Position numbers and translations under genes: made by a program | Shown: in pieces, positions 43,657 to 56,555 of the stretch | How the letters are laid out: the number at the start of each line of letters is the position of its first letter | How positions within the stretch are numbered: position 1 is the first letter of the stretch | Assembly (NCBI RefSeq): GCF_000173775.1 | Contig: NZ_ACCD01000013.1 | Coordinates: 51,221 to 115,220 of the forward strand | Direction of reading: 5' to 3' | DNA: 64,000 nucleotides | Origin: Yersinia rohdei ATCC 43380 | GTDB lineage: Bacteria; Pseudomonadota; Gammaproteobacteria; Enterobacterales; Enterobacteriaceae | Notes under the pieces: generated by a model | Database searches by the model: none | What the model saw: the letters and a program-made list of their open reading frames with translations, nothing else | Told to the model about the DNA's origin: nothing

Positions 43657-45126
43657 TTACATCATCACCACATCAAACTGTTCTTGGTTATACAGGGGCT
43701 CAATCTGAACTTTGACCTGCTTGCCGACGAAAATTTCTACTTCAGCCAGCGCATGTGATTCTTCACCTTTGAGTGCTTCTCCTACTGCTGGAGAGGCATA
43801 GACCAGGAAGCGGTCAGAATCATAAGCATGGTGAACCCGGACAATTTCGCGCAGAATCTCATAACACACGGTTTCTACTGATTTTACCGTGCCGCGACCA
43901 CGGCAAGTTGGGCATTCATTGCAGAGCACATGTTCGATACTTTCGCGCGTGCGCTTGCGTGTCATTTCGACCAAGCCTAGTTGAGAGAAACCGTTAATAC
44001 TGGTTTTTACTCGATCCTTACTCAGTGCTTGTTCCAGTGAATGCAATACACGCCGACGATGTTCCTCATTACTCATATCAATGAAATCAATAATGATTAT
44101 GCCCCCCAGATTTCGCATCCGCAGTTGGCGGGCGATAGCTTGGGTCGCTTCAATATTAGTATTGAAAATAGTCTCGTCAAGATTACGGTGGCCGACAAAA
44201 GCACCCGTATTGATATCCACGGTGGTCATGGCTTCGGTCTGGTCAATAATCAGATAACCGCCTGATTTTAACTCAACTTTGCGTTCTAATGAGCGCTGTA
44301 TTTCATTTTCGACATCAAAGAGATCAAAAATGGGCTGTTTGCCCGCATACAGTTCCAGCTTCTCTGTCATTTCCGGAATATATTCACTGGTAAATTCCAC
44401 CAGCAAATCAAAGGTGAGCTTGGAGTCCACCCGAATTTTGTCCAGCGCCGCGCCAGCAAAATCACGCAATACGCGTTGAGCCAGAGCCATTTCGCCATAC
44501 AATTTATATTTAGTGATATTGCGCTTTTTGCGCTCCTGCACCTTGGTCCACAACCGTTTTAGGAAGGCAGCATCAGCGGCAAGTTCTTCTTCGCCAATCC
44601 CTTCCGCAGCGGTGCGGATGATAAAACCGCCCTGCTCATCGCAATATTCTGCCACGGTTTTTTTCAGGCGATCACGTTCTGCTTCACTTTCAATTCGTTG
44701 GGAAACACCCACATGGGCGGCCCCTGGCATCAAGACCAGGTAGCGGGAAGGCAAGGTAATATCTGTGGTCAAACGTGCGCCTTTGGTACCGAGTGGGTCT
44801 TTCACCACCTGCACCATCAAATCCTGCCCCTGGCGAACCAGTTCAGCGATATCGCGCACATTAAAATTTTTCTGCTCATCCCCAGCCACGCATTCGGTGT
44901 GGGGCATGATATCGGAAGCATGGAGGAAAGCGGCCTTATCCAGACCAATATCAACAAAAGCCGCTTGCATCCCCGGTAAAACACGGCTGACACGGCCCTT
45001 ATAGATATTGCCAACAATCCCTCTTTTGGCTTCACGTTCGATGTGTATTTCTTGCAAGATGCCACCATCAATGTAGGCAACTCGCGTTTCAGACGGTGTA
45101 ATATTGACCAGTAATTCAGCTGTCAT
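43657..45126 (-). CDS. rng: Ribonuclease G
   Basis: RNase G matures the 5' end of 16S rRNA and decays some mRNAs. The 489 residues have an N-terminal S1 domain ([23 protein letters not shown]) and the DNase-I-like catalytic domain with the metal aspartates in IIIIDFIDM. The zinc-link CPTCRGRG motif follows. The C-terminal scaffold of RNase E is absent. Its start overlaps the end of maf by 11 bases. Confidence 0.98.
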   Translation of the reverse strand: MTAELLVNITPSETRVAYIDGGILQEIHIEREAKRGIVGNIYKGRVSRVLPGMQAAFVDIGLDKAAFLHASDIMPHTECVAGDEQKNFNVRDIAELVRQGQDLMVQVVKDPLGTKGARLTTDITLPSRYLVLMPGAAHVGVSQRIESEAERDRLKKTVAEYCDEQGGFIIRTAAEGIGEEELAADAAFLKRLWTKVQERKKRNITKYKLYGEMALAQRVLRDFAGAALDKIRVDSKLTFDLLVEFTSEYIPEMTEKLELYAGKQPIFDLFDVENEIQRSLERKVELKSGGYLIIDQTEAMTTVDINTGAFVGHRNLDETIFNTNIEATQAIARQLRMRNLGGIIIIDFIDMSNEEHRRRVLHSLEQALSKDRVKTSINGFSQLGLVEMTRKRTRESIEHVLCNECPTCRGRGTVKSVETVCYEILREIVRVHHAYDSDRFLVYASPAVGEALKGEESHALAEVEIFVGKQVKVQIEPLYNQEQFDVVMM

Positions 45127-45709
45127 GTATTCCTCTCACATTACGTAGCGCAATAAAATTGCTTAGTAATTCATGGGTTTCTACTAACGGCAGCCCCACC
45201 ACGGCATGATAACTGCCGGTAATTGACCTGACGAAACAACCGCCTTTCCCCTGAATACCGTACGCGCCCGCTTTGTCCATGGGTTCACCGGTAGCAATAT
45301 AGTCACTGATTTCCAACTGGGATAACACGCGAAATGTCACAGATGTAACAACCATGACAGATAAGGCATCCTGCCGGTCAGCCAATGATACCGCCGTCAT
45401 CACTTGATGTTCTTGACCAGATAACGCGCTCAATATTTGCTGCGCATGGGCTTTATCTCGTGGTTTTTCCAATACTTGCCCATTTAACACCACAATAGTA
45501 TCTGCACCTAATACCGGTAAATCCTGTGGTGCGATCATCACTCCTGCCCGTGCTTTATCCTCTGCCAGACGCCGAACATATTCTGCGGCGCTTTCTTCCG
45601 GCTGGCGTTGCTCTTCAACCACTGTTTTTAGCACCTCAAAAGGCACATCAAGCAAGGCCAATAATTCGCGGCGACGCGGAGATCCAGAGGCAAGGTACAG
45701 GCTGGTCAT
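45116..45709 (-). CDS. yhdE: Maf-family nucleotide pyrophosphatase YhdE
   Basis: YhdE hydrolyses dTTP and UTP (and modified forms) to monophosphates. The Maf signature [13 protein letters not shown] is at the N-terminus, and the catalytic aspartate lies in [13 protein letters not shown] use the ATG at 45709 (197 residues, [13 protein letters not shown]); a nine-codon extension is not conserved. It lies between mreD and rng, as in E. coli. Confidence 0.95.
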   Translation of the reverse strand: MTSLYLASGSPRRRELLALLDVPFEVLKTVVEEQRQPEESAAEYVRRLAEDKARAGVMIAPQDLPVLGADTIVVLNGQVLEKPRDKAHAQQILSALSGQEHQVMTAVSLADRQDALSVMVVTSVTFRVLSQLEISDYIATGEPMDKAGAYGIQGKGGCFVRSITGSYHAVVGLPLVETHELLSNFIALRNVRGIHDS

Positions 45710-45722
45710 GAGTCTCAAATCC

Positions 45723-46211
45723 TTATTGCACCGCAAATTGGCGGCGAATTTTACGCATTAACAAAAATAGCCAAGGCCACAAAATACCGTTGACGACACT
45801 ACTCCAGAAGACTTCTGGGCGGAATGAGACATTACTGACTAAAAACTCAGACCAAAACACCACCACATCCATTGTCAGCGACAGCAACATGACAATGAGC
45901 GCCTGCTGCCACAATGCCATATTACGAAATAGCTGAAACTTAAATGCCACCAGATAAGCAATAATACTGAACGCCAGTGCCCGAACCCCGAGAGTTGAAC
46001 CCAAAATCAGATCCATAATTAGCCCGAGAACAAAGCCAGTGCCAACATTCACACGGTGCGGTAATGCCATTACCCAATAAATTAAGACTAATGCTAGCCA
46101 TGAAGGCCGGAACATATAAATCTGCTCAGGCCACGGCATAATTTGCAGCACCATAGCAATCAGGAAGGATAACCAGATAACCCAACGGCCATTGCTGCTG
46201 TAGCGGTTCAT
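45723..46211 (-). CDS. mreD: Rod shape-determining protein MreD
   Basis: MreD is a multispanning component of the elongasome. Its 162 residues carry about five to six hydrophobic segments. It overlaps mreC by four bases (ATGA-type overlap), so the two are translationally coupled. It ends 13 bases before yhdE. Confidence 0.96.
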   Translation of the reverse strand: MNRYSSNGRWVIWLSFLIAMVLQIMPWPEQIYMFRPSWLALVLIYWVMALPHRVNVGTGFVLGLIMDLILGSTLGVRALAFSIIAYLVAFKFQLFRNMALWQQALIVMLLSLTMDVVVFWSEFLVSNVSFRPEVFWSSVVNGILWPWLFLLMRKIRRQFAVQ

Positions 46212-47185
46212 GGTGAAACTCCTGGTGCTGTCGGTGCTGCCACAGCAGGCGGTGCCGGAGGCCCCACAGCATCTGCGGCGGGCAATACTTGCGACATCAT
46301 GGGAGCCAAGCGTTCATTTGCAACTCGGCGCACTTCGTCTGGTGGCATAGGAATATCACCATGGCTATCAGCGCCCCACAATAACAACAGGTAACGTAAG
46401 CGCTGCAAATCAGCAGTCGGGCGCGCCTGAATCACAGTATAAGCACGTTGGTTATCCACTTTGACCGACGACACCACAGCAACTGGATACCCTTCTGGGA
46501 AGCGACCGCCCAAGCCAGATGTCACTAATACATCACCAACACGAATATCTGTATTGCTAGGTAAGTGCTCGAGTAATAAGTCATCGGTGCAACCACTGCC
46601 GGCAGCAATCACCCGAATATCATTTCGCAGAACCTGAATAGGTAGCGCGTGGGAAGTATCACAAATCAATAATACGCGGCTGGTTAGTTTACTTACCGCA
46701 ACAACCTGGCCTACGACGCCCCGGTCACTGATAACCGGCTGGCCTTCGTACACACCATTATTAGAGCCTTTGTCGATAACGACTTGATCACTGTAAGGAT
46801 CTGTCCCACTGGACATGACCTGCGTAACCATTTTTTGTTCATCCTGACGCAGCGGGGATCCGAGCAATTCACGTAAGCGGTTATTCTCCTGCTTAAATTG
46901 CCCAAGTAGCTGTAGATCAGTATTTTTCAGCAGTAATTCCTGACGCAATGCACGATTTTCCAGCTCCAGTTGTTGGCGGGAAGCTAGAGTTTCTGAAACA
47001 TTGTCGAGAACTTTGCGTGGCCCATTGGCCAGAAAATAGAAAGGGCTAACGGCGGTGTCCATATAGGTACGTATTGTCACAAATGTACCTAATCGGCTAT
47101 CCGCTATAACCAAAATAATGGCTGCAAGTACGGCAAAGAACAACCGCAGTTGCAAGGATGGGCCCCGGCTAAAAATCGGCTTCAT
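46208..47185 (-). CDS. mreC: Rod shape-determining protein MreC
   Basis: MreC is the periplasmic scaffold of the elongasome and activates the PBP2-RodA pair. The 325 residues include one N-terminal transmembrane helix (about residues 12-30) and a coiled coil (about 65-105). Two beta-barrel domains contain [16 protein letters not shown] and [16 protein letters not shown]. The C-terminal tail is Pro/Ala-rich. The gap to mreB is filled by ERIC sequence. Confidence 0.96.
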   Translation of the reverse strand: MKPIFSRGPSLQLRLFFAVLAAIILVIADSRLGTFVTIRTYMDTAVSPFYFLANGPRKVLDNVSETLASRQQLELENRALRQELLLKNTDLQLLGQFKQENNRLRELLGSPLRQDEQKMVTQVMSSGTDPYSDQVVIDKGSNNGVYEGQPVISDRGVVGQVVAVSKLTSRVLLICDTSHALPIQVLRNDIRVIAAGSGCTDDLLLEHLPSNTDIRVGDVLVTSGLGGRFPEGYPVAVVSSVKVDNQRAYTVIQARPTADLQRLRYLLLLWGADSHGDIPMPPDEVRRVANERLAPMMSQVLPAADAVGPPAPPAVAAPTAPGVSP

Positions 47186-47269
47186 AAATTATGGTTATTC
47201 CTTGACGGCATGAAGGTGGAAGCGCCAAGCTGAATCACCCTTTAGTACTTGACGTTACAGCAGTTTTTA

Positions 47270-47489
47270 TGGCCTTGATTCATCCGAATAGTTAACTTAC
47301 GTCAGCGTATTCGAATTGACTCTTTTGCCTGGCTGCAACGCCAATTACATTTTATCTGGGTATATACCCTGCTTTCTTGAGGTTGTAGCAATGTTAGAAG
47401 CCCCGGCTCACCCGCATCACTAACCTAAGTCAGTTCCTCGGGATTTGCTCAATGGCTATCTGGCTGCAACACCAATGACCTTGGGTATA
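47270..47489 (-). repeat. Inverted ERIC pair between mreB and mreC
   Basis: A complete copy in reverse orientation (47361-47489, ending ACCAATGACCTTGGGTATA on the plus strand) adjoins a partial reverse copy (about 47270-47357, ending CTGCAACGCCAATTAC...GGGTATA). The pair lies within the mreBCD transcription unit, in the 337-base mreB-mreC gap, so the mre message must pass through the elements' hairpins. Confidence 0.85.
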
Positions 47490-47522
47490 GATTTATTCGG
47501 CTGGTCTTCCCCTTTGGGCTGA

Positions 47523-48900
<1,378 letters not shown>

Positions 48901-50820
48901 CTAATACGAATATTTTTTCTTTCCGGGGTTTAAAAGTGTCGGCGGGGCAAAAAAATTACCTTGTCCACCATAAACACCTTTCTCCTTCAGCGTTTGCCAT
49001 TCCTCACGGGTCAGAACTTCTGCGGCAAAAACTTTCGCATGTGTTCCAGCACAAGCCCCGGTCAGGCTGTCGACAAACAACTGATTTTCGTAACGCAAAT
49101 TAATATTTCTTACTAACCCCGGATGAAGCTTGATCATTTCAACCCGTAGAGACTTAATATATGAGGTACTGACAACCGTTAATCCGGCCTGTGACACCAT
49201 TACCTTACAGCCTACGCCGAGTAGCAAACGCATCATCGGGCGAATTTGGCTGATATATTGACACACATCTGCCTCTGCAAGTTCAAAGATAATTCGTTCT
49301 CTATCTAATTTTCTGCACTGTAGCAGTGTATCTCGCAGCCAGCGCTGGAAAGGACGTTGTAATAATGAAGCAACGCTGATAGAAAATGCCAGAGTTTCAT
49401 CCGGCCATAAAGCTAATAAAGGAATTATCCTATCAATCTTTTGGCGATCATAATGCTCGCCTAAACCGAACAGTTGCACTAACGGTGTAAATTCAGCGGC
49501 CCGTAGTTCTTGCTCACCATCATATATGCGACTGATGATTTCTCGATGATGGATTTTGCCATCAACTGTAACAACCGGTCTCTGATACAGCCTTGGGCCA
49601 CCGTTAGCCAGTGTTTGTTCCAATAATGTCCGCCACTTAACACTGCCGCGCCCTTTTTCTGACACCTGCATATCGTAGACATACCAGCTATTCCCCCCAT
49701 ACATCGCCGCATTTTTGGTCGCTTGTCCAGCATTATCCATAATCTGCTCTGCAGAATCGCCACTGCGATACGCCACGATGCCAATATGCAGCAATGACTC
49801 TCGATCAATAATATGCGCCGTGGGTAATGCCCCTACAGCATGAACAAGTTGGGCAGCCATGACATCGGCATCTTTTAAGGTCTTATGCGGCAGCAATATC
49901 GCAATATCACTTTGATGGTAACGCGCCAATAGCGCCGAGGGGTGCCGAGCGACAAAAGTCGAAAGCAGATTAATCAGCGCATACATTAATTCTTGCACCT
50001 GCTGACCATCACCCGTCTCAATTAAAGTATCAAAGTCGGGTAACTGCACCATCATAACCACCCCGTGGGCACCAGATTCTTCCATTTGGGTTGTCAGTTG
50101 GTTATCAAAAAATTGCCGGTTACTTAAGCCCGTTTTGGCATCCTGCGCGGCAAAGGTACGAATTAAGGTATCAACGCGATTACGCTCTTCTCTCACTTCT
50201 ATTAATTCTGCCAATAGATGATCAATGGCGCGGCTGGCACACGGCGGCCATTCATGGCCTTCGCTACGAATGGCGTGCTCACGTTCGCCATTAAGAATGC
50301 GTTTCGCGCGCCACTCAAGTTGCTCCTGGCCTGCGGTCTGTTCACGCAGCCAGCGAAAACTAAGCAATAAGGTCATCGCGATAATAATGACGGCCAATGA
50401 CAAAATAGCTGCCGCATAAAAAGAGCGGGCATAACTGCTGAGGGGGTCAATATAGGTGAAATGCATCGAGGCCCCCGGCTGGTGCAACATTGGAATAACT
50501 AAGCTGCGGTAGCGGCTTTGACTATTCCACGGAGCATAAATAGCTGGGAGTTTAAGATGGTACAAGGTGCTGTTTTCATTCTGGATACTGACTTCCAGAA
50601 CACCCAGAGTCCGCATCATGATAGGCAACCATTCGCGTTCTTTATCCGCAGGTTGGCTCAGCAATGACTGATCGTAAACAGTCACGATGCCTTGAAGGCG
50701 ATGCTCCATTTTTTTTTGACACAAATAGAAGAAACTTGCCGTGCTACCGAGCAACACCAGACACATGGACAGCACCACCAGCAGCGTCATAAAAACAGAT
50801 AGTTTGGTTGTAAATCGCAT
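48901..50820 (-). CDS. csrD: RNase E specificity factor CsrD (degenerate GGDEF-EAL protein)
   Basis: CsrD promotes RNase E cleavage of the CsrB and CsrC small RNAs, so it modulates CsrA activity. Its 639 residues comprise two N-terminal transmembrane helices around a periplasmic region (about 30-130), a degenerate GGDEF domain and a degenerate EAL domain. The GGDEF motif is replaced by YHQSDIAILLP, and the EAL motif region reads FELAEADV, so neither cyclase nor phosphodiesterase activity is expected. The position next to mreB is conserved. Confidence 0.93.
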   Translation of the reverse strand: MRFTTKLSVFMTLLVVLSMCLVLLGSTASFFYLCQKKMEHRLQGIVTVYDQSLLSQPADKEREWLPIMMRTLGVLEVSIQNENSTLYHLKLPAIYAPWNSQSRYRSLVIPMLHQPGASMHFTYIDPLSSYARSFYAAAILSLAVIIIAMTLLLSFRWLREQTAGQEQLEWRAKRILNGEREHAIRSEGHEWPPCASRAIDHLLAELIEVREERNRVDTLIRTFAAQDAKTGLSNRQFFDNQLTTQMEESGAHGVVMMVQLPDFDTLIETGDGQQVQELMYALINLLSTFVARHPSALLARYHQSDIAILLPHKTLKDADVMAAQLVHAVGALPTAHIIDRESLLHIGIVAYRSGDSAEQIMDNAGQATKNAAMYGGNSWYVYDMQVSEKGRGSVKWRTLLEQTLANGGPRLYQRPVVTVDGKIHHREIISRIYDGEQELRAAEFTPLVQLFGLGEHYDRQKIDRIIPLLALWPDETLAFSISVASLLQRPFQRWLRDTLLQCRKLDRERIIFELAEADVCQYISQIRPMMRLLLGVGCKVMVSQAGLTVVSTSYIKSLRVEMIKLHPGLVRNINLRYENQLFVDSLTGACAGTHAKVFAAEVLTREEWQTLKEKGVYGGQGNFFAPPTLLNPGKKKYSY

Positions 50821-51101
50821 CCCTTAACCTTGCGAAGCGCAATTAGATGAAAAAAAGGCCTCAGTTCCCTCGCGTGAATACTCTATGGCAAAAACGGGTC
50901 TTAGCACTGACTTTTACTTCATAATGCTAGCAGAACACAAGCATTAGGGCTTTTTTCTTGGATCTTAGTAAATCCTTCTTCAAGAATAGTCAGAGACAAT
51001 ATCAACAGCCCGACTTTTGTTCTTGATCAGGCCAAAAAGTTGATGTTATCGCTATATTGGCTCACTCTTAACTCATCTTTTTTGAATTTTTGGAGTGCCA
51101 T

Positions 51102-52079
51102 ATGCGAGCGCTTGTTCTTGAGCAAACGGAAGGCCGAACTACCGCAGAAGTGCGCGACATAGACCCTTCAGCACTGCCTGCGGGTAATGTTACCGTTGAT
51201 GTCAATTGGTCTAGCCTGAATTATAAAGATGCACTAGCAATCACGGGCAAAGGCAAAATTATCCGTGAGTTCCCTATGGTTCCCGGCATTGATTTTGCCG
51301 GTACAGTCCACAGCAGCGAAGATCCGCGTTTTCATATTGGCCAATCAGTATTGCTGACCGGCTGGGGGGTGGGCGAAAACCATTGGGGTGGTTTGGCGGA
51401 ACAAGCGCGTGTCAATGGTGACTGGCTCGTCCCTATGCCTAAAGGGCTGGAACCGCGTAAAGCCATGATAATTGGCACTGCCGGTTTCACCGCAATGCTA
51501 TGTGTCATGGCGCTGGAAGAAGGTGGCGTAACACCTGAGAGCGGCGAGGTGGTCGTCACTGGGGCCAGCGGTGGTGTTGGGAGCACGGCAATCGCCTTGC
51601 TTGCAGCTTTGGGTTATAAAATTGCCGCCATTTCTGGTCGTGACAGCAATAATGAATATCTGAAAAGTCTGGGTGCTCACCGCATACTCTCCCGCAATGA
51701 TTATCTTGATGCTTCACGCCCCTTGGAGAAACAACTCTGGGCTGGCGCTATTGATACTGTAGGCGACAAATTGCTGGCAAAAGTCTTGGCGCAAATGAAT
51801 TACAACAGCACCGTGGCAGCTTGTGGCCTGGCTGGCGGCTATACCCTCCCAACCACAGTAATGCCCTTTATCCTGCGTAATGTGCGGTTACAAGGTGTCG
51901 ATTCGGTGATGACGCCGCAACAGCGACGCCTGCAAGCCTGGCAGCGATTACAGCAAATTTTACCTGAAAGCTATTATCAACAAGCTTCACAATCCATCAC
52001 GCTGGCAGATGCACCGGCGATTGCTGAGCGCTTACTGGCAAATGAAGTCACTGGCAGAACCTTAGTTAAAGTTCGCTGA
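51102..52079 (+). CDS. acuI: Acrylyl-CoA reductase AcuI (YhdH)
   Basis: AcuI reduces toxic acrylyl-CoA to propionyl-CoA with NADPH. It is a 325-residue zinc-free MDR enzyme, with the nucleotide motif VVTGASGGVGSTA and the family block WSSLNYKDALAITGKGKIIREFP. I use the ATG at 51102, with TTTGGAG upstream; four extra codons in frame are not conserved. It is divergent from csrD. Confidence 0.96.
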   Translation: MRALVLEQTEGRTTAEVRDIDPSALPAGNVTVDVNWSSLNYKDALAITGKGKIIREFPMVPGIDFAGTVHSSEDPRFHIGQSVLLTGWGVGENHWGGLAEQARVNGDWLVPMPKGLEPRKAMIIGTAGFTAMLCVMALEEGGVTPESGEVVVTGASGGVGSTAIALLAALGYKIAAISGRDSNNEYLKSLGAHRILSRNDYLDASRPLEKQLWAGAIDTVGDKLLAKVLAQMNYNSTVAACGLAGGYTLPTTVMPFILRNVRLQGVDSVMTPQQRRLQAWQRLQQILPESYYQQASQSITLADAPAIAERLLANEVTGRTLVKVR

Positions 52080-52232
52080 TTCCGTGCCTCCGGGGGCTTA
52101 TCCCCCCGGACATCGCAGTCCTATTGTAATTATTTTCAAATTTCCTGCCTGCCGCTAGCACTTACCCCTATAAACCGCCATGATTAATATCAATAAGGTC
52201 AATAGTCCCCCTCGGTCTTACGGAGTCATCTT

Positions 52233-53279
52233 ATGCGCAAATTTTTATTCAATACCAAGAGCAACACTTCCCTAACACATAATATGCCGCGCAAATTGAC
52301 TGAAGCCGATGTGACGCCTGAAAGTATTTTTTATCAGCGCCGTAAGGTATTGCAGGCATTGGGAATAACCGCCGCCACACTGGCGTTACCCACCACTGCG
52401 CAAGCCGATCTGCTGGCATGGTTTAAAGGCAATGACCGCCCCAAAGCGCCCTCTGGCAAGCCGCTGGATTTCACCAAGTCAACGGTTTACCACCCAGACT
52501 TGGCTATGACGCCAGAAGATAAAGTCACCGGTTACAATAATTTCTATGAATTCGGCCTGGATAAAGCTGACCCAGCAGCCAATGCCGGAACACTAAAAAC
52601 GGAAGGCTGGCTGATAAAAATCGACGGCGACGTCGCCAAGCCAATGACCCTCGATATAGATGACCTGATGAAACGCTTCCCGCTGGAAGAACGTATTTAT
52701 CGCATGCGCTGCGTAGAGGCCTGGTCAATGGTGGTGCCGTGGATTGGGTTTGAGTTGGGGAAATTGCTAAAACTGGCTGAGCCCACCAGCAATGCCCGCT
52801 ACGTGGCATTCCAAACACTTTATGCACCAGATCAAATGCCGGGGCAGGAAGATCGTTTTATTGGCGGTGGCCTGAAATATCCCTATGTCGAGGGATTACG
52901 GCTGGATGAGGCCATGCACCCGCTGGCCTTTATGACCTTGGGGGTTTATGGCAAAGCGCTGCCACCGCAAAATGGTGCTCCGCTACGGCTCATTACCCCG
53001 TGGAAATACGGCTTTAAAGGGATAAAATCCATTGTTCATATTCGCCTGACCAATGAACAGCCGCCGACCACCTGGAACCTGAGCGCCCCCAACGAATATG
53101 GCTTTTATGCCAATGTGAACCCGCATGTGGATCACCCGCGCTGGTCACAGGCGACCGAACGCTTTATCGGCTCCGGCGGTATCCTTGATGTGCAGCGCCA
53201 ACCCACGCAGTTGTTTAATGGCTATGCTGATCAAGTTGCCTCCTTGTATCGTGGTTTAGATCTACGGAAGAATTTCTGA
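52233..53279 (+). CDS. msrP: Periplasmic methionine sulfoxide reductase catalytic subunit MsrP
   Basis: MsrP (YedY) is a molybdopterin enzyme that repairs oxidised methionines in periplasmic proteins. A Tat signal with twin arginines ([12 protein letters not shown]) ends near AQA. The Mo-ligand cysteine lies in [14 protein letters not shown]. The 348 residues exceed the E. coli length (334) at the N-terminus. The ATG at 52233 has GGAG well placed, while an internal ATG at 52287 has no ribosome binding site. It overlaps msrQ by one base. Confidence 0.95.
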   Translation: MRKFLFNTKSNTSLTHNMPRKLTEADVTPESIFYQRRKVLQALGITAATLALPTTAQADLLAWFKGNDRPKAPSGKPLDFTKSTVYHPDLAMTPEDKVTGYNNFYEFGLDKADPAANAGTLKTEGWLIKIDGDVAKPMTLDIDDLMKRFPLEERIYRMRCVEAWSMVVPWIGFELGKLLKLAEPTSNARYVAFQTLYAPDQMPGQEDRFIGGGLKYPYVEGLRLDEAMHPLAFMTLGVYGKALPPQNGAPLRLITPWKYGFKGIKSIVHIRLTNEQPPTTWNLSAPNEYGFYANVNPHVDHPRWSQATERFIGSGGILDVQRQPTQLFNGYADQVASLYRGLDLRKNF

Positions 53280-53878
53280 TGCGGCTCAGTTTACGACAAA
53301 TTAAATGGCTAAAAGTGGCTATTTGGCTGGCAGCAGCGCTGCCTTTTCTATGGCTGGTTTTATCAGTGGATCAAGGCTGGTTCAGTGCTGACCCCGCTAA
53401 AGATATTCAGCATTTTACTGGCCGCATGACATTAAAACTGTTATTGGCCACCTTGCTGGTAACCCCGCTGGCACGTTATGGCAAACAGCCGCTGCTGATC
53501 CGCTGTCGCCGGCTCTTAGGGTTATGGTGCTTTGCCTGGGGCACATTACATTTGGTTAGCTATTCAGTTTTAGAGCTGGGGCTGAGCAATATTGGCCTGT
53601 TGGGACGCGAATTAGTCACCCGCCCCTACCTGACGTTGGGCATCATTAGTTGGTTATTGTTGCTATCACTCGCTGTAACCTCCAATTTATGGGCACAACG
53701 AAAAATGGGAGCTAACTGGCAAAAACTACATAATCTGGTGTATGTTGTCGCCATTCTGGCCCCTATCCATTATCTTTGGTCAGTAAAAACATTGTCACCA
53801 TCGCCCATGATTTATGCCCTTATTGCTGCTATCTTGCTGGCTCTTCGTTATAAAAAGTTTCGCCAATGGTGGCGATAA
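53279..53878 (+). CDS. msrQ: Heme-binding membrane subunit MsrQ
   Basis: MsrQ (YedZ) carries electrons from the respiratory chain or flavin reductase to MsrP. It has about six hydrophobic segments and conserved histidines including TLHLVSYS and [19 protein letters not shown], in 199 residues of the ferric-reductase-like domain. Its ATG overlaps the msrP stop. Confidence 0.94.
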   Translation: MRLSLRQIKWLKVAIWLAAALPFLWLVLSVDQGWFSADPAKDIQHFTGRMTLKLLLATLLVTPLARYGKQPLLIRCRRLLGLWCFAWGTLHLVSYSVLELGLSNIGLLGRELVTRPYLTLGIISWLLLLSLAVTSNLWAQRKMGANWQKLHNLVYVVAILAPIHYLWSVKTLSPSPMIYALIAAILLALRYKKFRQWWR

Positions 53879-54108
53879 CTCTCTGAACTTTTATGTGTTC
53901 AAACCGTCAAATTCTGCAACCTGATAATCTTTTATGTTGAATATCTTCGCTGATAAGACCAGTATTTAGCTGCTAATTGCTACGATATCATTATAATGCC
54001 CGACCTTAGTGACGATCGCAGTGTCAGATTCGTCGTAAAAAGGTGACAAATCGGTGACATCAGGTTATTTTTTACGATGATGTACTAATTGCCGGAGATA
54101 CCAGCACA

Positions 54109-54561
54109 ATGTCGGATAAGTTTCACATTTTGCTTCTGAATGGCCCTAACTTGAATCTGCTTGGAACACGTGAACCGGAAAAGTACGGTCACACGACCTT
54201 GGCTGAGATTGTCAGCCAATTAGAGACTCAAGCTCAGGGAATGGATGTGGTGCTGTCCCATTTGCAGTCAAATGCAGAACATGTGCTGCTTGATAGAATT
54301 CACCAGGCACGGGGTAATATCGACTTTATCCTGATCAACCCAGCAGCATTTACGCACACCAGTGTCGCACTGCGTGATGCGTTGTTAGGTGTACAGATCC
54401 CGTTTATCGAGATCCACTTATCTAACGTGCATGCTCGGGAGCCATTCCGTCATCATTCATATCTCTCTGATATCGCAGTTGGCGTGATCTGTGGACTTGG
54501 CGCAGATGGCTACAACTTTGCTTTACAGGCAGCGGTAAATCGCTTGTCAAAATCCAACTAG
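54109..54561 (+). CDS. aroQ: Type II 3-dehydroquinate dehydratase AroQ
   Basis: AroQ catalyses the third step of the shikimate pathway. The small dodecameric type II enzyme (150 residues) has the catalytic tyrosine in [23 protein letters not shown], and the histidine in [21 protein letters not shown]. coli K-12 uses type I AroD instead and lacks this gene at the accBC locus; yersiniae and Haemophilus relatives carry it here. An ERIC element separates it from accB. Confidence 0.96.
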   Translation: MSDKFHILLLNGPNLNLLGTREPEKYGHTTLAEIVSQLETQAQGMDVVLSHLQSNAEHVLLDRIHQARGNIDFILINPAAFTHTSVALRDALLGVQIPFIEIHLSNVHAREPFRHHSYLSDIAVGVICGLGADGYNFALQAAVNRLSKSN

Positions 54562-54684
54562 ACCCGAAATAATTCGAGTTGCAGGTAGGCGGCAACTGAG
54601 CGAATCCCCATCAGCTTACATAAGTAAGTGACTGGGGTGAACGAAGGCTGCCAACACACATGCAACCTGAAGGATGATGGGTAT
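54562..54684 (+). repeat. Complete ERIC element between aroQ and accB
   Basis: This is the best full-length copy in the window. The left arm is GACCCGAAATAATTCGAGTTGC. The central GCTTACATAAGTAAGTGACTGGGGTGA matches the classical ERIC primer sites. The right arm CACATGCAACCTGAAGGATGATGGGTATA follows. It starts immediately after the aroQ stop codon and ends 34 bases before accB, so it lies in the accBC leader. Confidence 0.96.
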
Positions 54685-54718
54685 AATTGCAACACACAAA
54701 GAGTACGGAATCACACTC

Positions 54719-55177
54719 ATGGATATTCGTAAGATTAAGAAACTGATCGAACTGGTTGAAGAGTCCGGCATTTCAGAGCTGGAAATCTCAGAAGGCGAAG
54801 AGTCAGTACGTATCAGTCGTGCTCCCGCCGCACCAAACTACCCAATGATGCAACAGCCATATGCTTTTGCTGCGCCACAGCAACCTGCTCTGGCAGCCGC
54901 CGTTGCTCCAGCTCCTGCTGAAGCCGCTGCACCAGTCATCAGTGGCCATATCGTGCGCTCCCCAATGGTCGGCACTTTCTACCGCACCCCGAGCCCAGAT
55001 GCCAAATCCTTCATTGAAGTAGGTCAGAAAGTTTCTGTTGGTGACACTCTTTGCATCGTTGAAGCGATGAAAATGATGAACCAAATCGAGGCAGATAAAT
55101 CCGGTACTGTAAAAGCCATTCTGGTTGAAAACGGTCAACCGGTTGAATTCGACGAGCCTCTTGTCGTCATCGAGTAA
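54719..55177 (+). CDS. accB: Biotin carboxyl carrier protein AccB
   Basis: AccB carries biotin between the carboxylase AccC and the transferase in fatty-acid synthesis. The C-terminal biotinyl domain has the biotinylated lysine in [13 protein letters not shown]. An Ala/Pro-rich linker (about residues 45-75) precedes it. The ATG at 54719 (152 residues, [17 protein letters not shown]) is the conserved start. An upstream ATG at 54674 lies inside the ERIC element and would add 15 non-conserved residues. Confidence 0.96.
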   Translation: MDIRKIKKLIELVEESGISELEISEGEESVRISRAPAAPNYPMMQQPYAFAAPQQPALAAAVAPAPAEAAAPVISGHIVRSPMVGTFYRTPSPDAKSFIEVGQKVSVGDTLCIVEAMKMMNQIEADKSGTVKAILVENGQPVEFDEPLVVIE

Positions 55178-55188
55178 CGAGGCGTTCC

Positions 55189-56538
55189 ATGCTTGATAAA
55201 ATCGTAATCGCTAACCGCGGCGAGATTGCGCTACGTATCCTGCGAGCTTGTAAAGAGCTGGGGATCAAAACTGTGGCAGTTCACTCTGTTGCAGACCGTG
55301 ATCTTAAACACGTGTTATTGGCCGACGAGACTGTCTGTATTGGTCCCGCGCCATCTGTTAAAAGCTATTTGAACATCCCGGCAATCATTTCTGCTGCTGA
55401 GATCACCGGCGCGGTGGCTATTCACCCCGGCTATGGTTTCCTGTCTGAAAATGCTGATTTTGCCGAACAAGTAGAACGGTCAGGTTTCATCTTTATCGGG
55501 CCACGTGCCGAAACCATTCGCCTGATGGGTGATAAAGTTTCTGCTATCAGCGCGATGAAGAAAGCCGGTGTACCTTGCGTACCTGGCTCTGATGGCCCAC
55601 TGAGCGACGATACCACCAAAAACAAAGCCTTTGCCAAACGAATCGGTTATCCGGTCATTATCAAGGCATCTGGCGGTGGTGGTGGTCGTGGTATGCGTGT
55701 GGTTCGTCACGACAAAGATCTTGAGCAGTCCATTAACATGACCCGTGCTGAAGCCAAAGCGGCCTTCAATAACGACATGGTTTATATGGAAAAATACCTT
55801 GAAAACCCTCGCCATATCGAAATTCAGATATTGGCTGACGGTCAGGGTAATGCAATCTATCTGGCTGAGCGCGACTGTTCTATGCAGCGCCGTCACCAGA
55901 AAGTGGTTGAAGAGGCTCCAGCACCAGGTATTACCAGCGAAACACGCCGTTATATCGGTGAGCGCTGTGCCAAAGCCTGTGTGGAAATCGGTTATCGTGG
56001 CGCTGGGACTTTCGAGTTCCTGTATGAAAACGGCGAGTTCTATTTCATCGAAATGAACACCCGTATTCAGGTTGAGCACCCGGTTACCGAAATGATTACC
56101 GGTGTCGATTTGATCAAAGAACAACTGCGTATCGCAGCAGGCCAACCTCTCTCCATCAAGCAAGATGAAGTGAAAGTTCATGGCCACGCAGTTGAATGCC
56201 GTATCAACGCCGAAGACCCAAATACCTTCCTGCCGAGTCCGGGTAAAATTACCCGTTTCCATGCGCCGGGCGGTTTTGGTGTGCGTTGGGAGTCTCATAT
56301 TTACGCCGGGTATACTGTGCCGCCGTATTATGACTCGATGATCGGCAAACTGATCACTTACGGTGAAAACCGTGATGTTGCTATTGCCCGCATGAAAAAT
56401 GCGCTGGCAGAACTTATTATCGATGGCATCAAAACCAACGTTGAGTTGCAGCAACGCATCATGAACGATGAAAACTTCCAGCATGGTGGCAGCAATATCC
56501 ACTATCTGGAGAAAAAGCTCGGGTTACAAGAAACCTGA
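55189..56538 (+). CDS. accC: Biotin carboxylase AccC
   Basis: AccC carboxylates the biotin on AccB using ATP and bicarbonate. It is a 449-residue ATP-grasp enzyme with the glycine-rich loop [12 protein letters not shown], catalytic [14 protein letters not shown] and the N-terminal [14 protein letters not shown]. It follows accB by 11 bases and is ended by a strong terminator. Confidence 0.98.
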   Translation: MLDKIVIANRGEIALRILRACKELGIKTVAVHSVADRDLKHVLLADETVCIGPAPSVKSYLNIPAIISAAEITGAVAIHPGYGFLSENADFAEQVERSGFIFIGPRAETIRLMGDKVSAISAMKKAGVPCVPGSDGPLSDDTTKNKAFAKRIGYPVIIKASGGGGGRGMRVVRHDKDLEQSINMTRAEAKAAFNNDMVYMEKYLENPRHIEIQILADGQGNAIYLAERDCSMQRRHQKVVEEAPAPGITSETRRYIGERCAKACVEIGYRGAGTFEFLYENGEFYFIEMNTRIQVEHPVTEMITGVDLIKEQLRIAAGQPLSIKQDEVKVHGHAVECRINAEDPNTFLPSPGKITRFHAPGGFGVRWESHIYAGYTVPPYYDSMIGKLITYGENRDVAIARMKNALAELIIDGIKTNVELQQRIMNDENFQHGGSNIHYLEKKLGLQET

Positions 56539-56555
56539 TATTTCGTCTTTCATGC

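Noticed and set aside
48901..50820. Active diguanylate cyclase or phosphodiesterase for the csrD product
   Set aside because: Both GGDEF and EAL signature motifs are degenerate; it matches the CsrD role.
54567..54684. CRISPR-like repeat among the recurring intergenic sequences
   Set aside because: The recurring sequences are ERIC palindromes at scattered intergenic sites, not regularly spaced short repeats with spacers, and no cas genes are present.
55480..56502. 340-codon frame antisense to accC
   Set aside because: accC is unmistakable; the antisense frame results from its codon bias.
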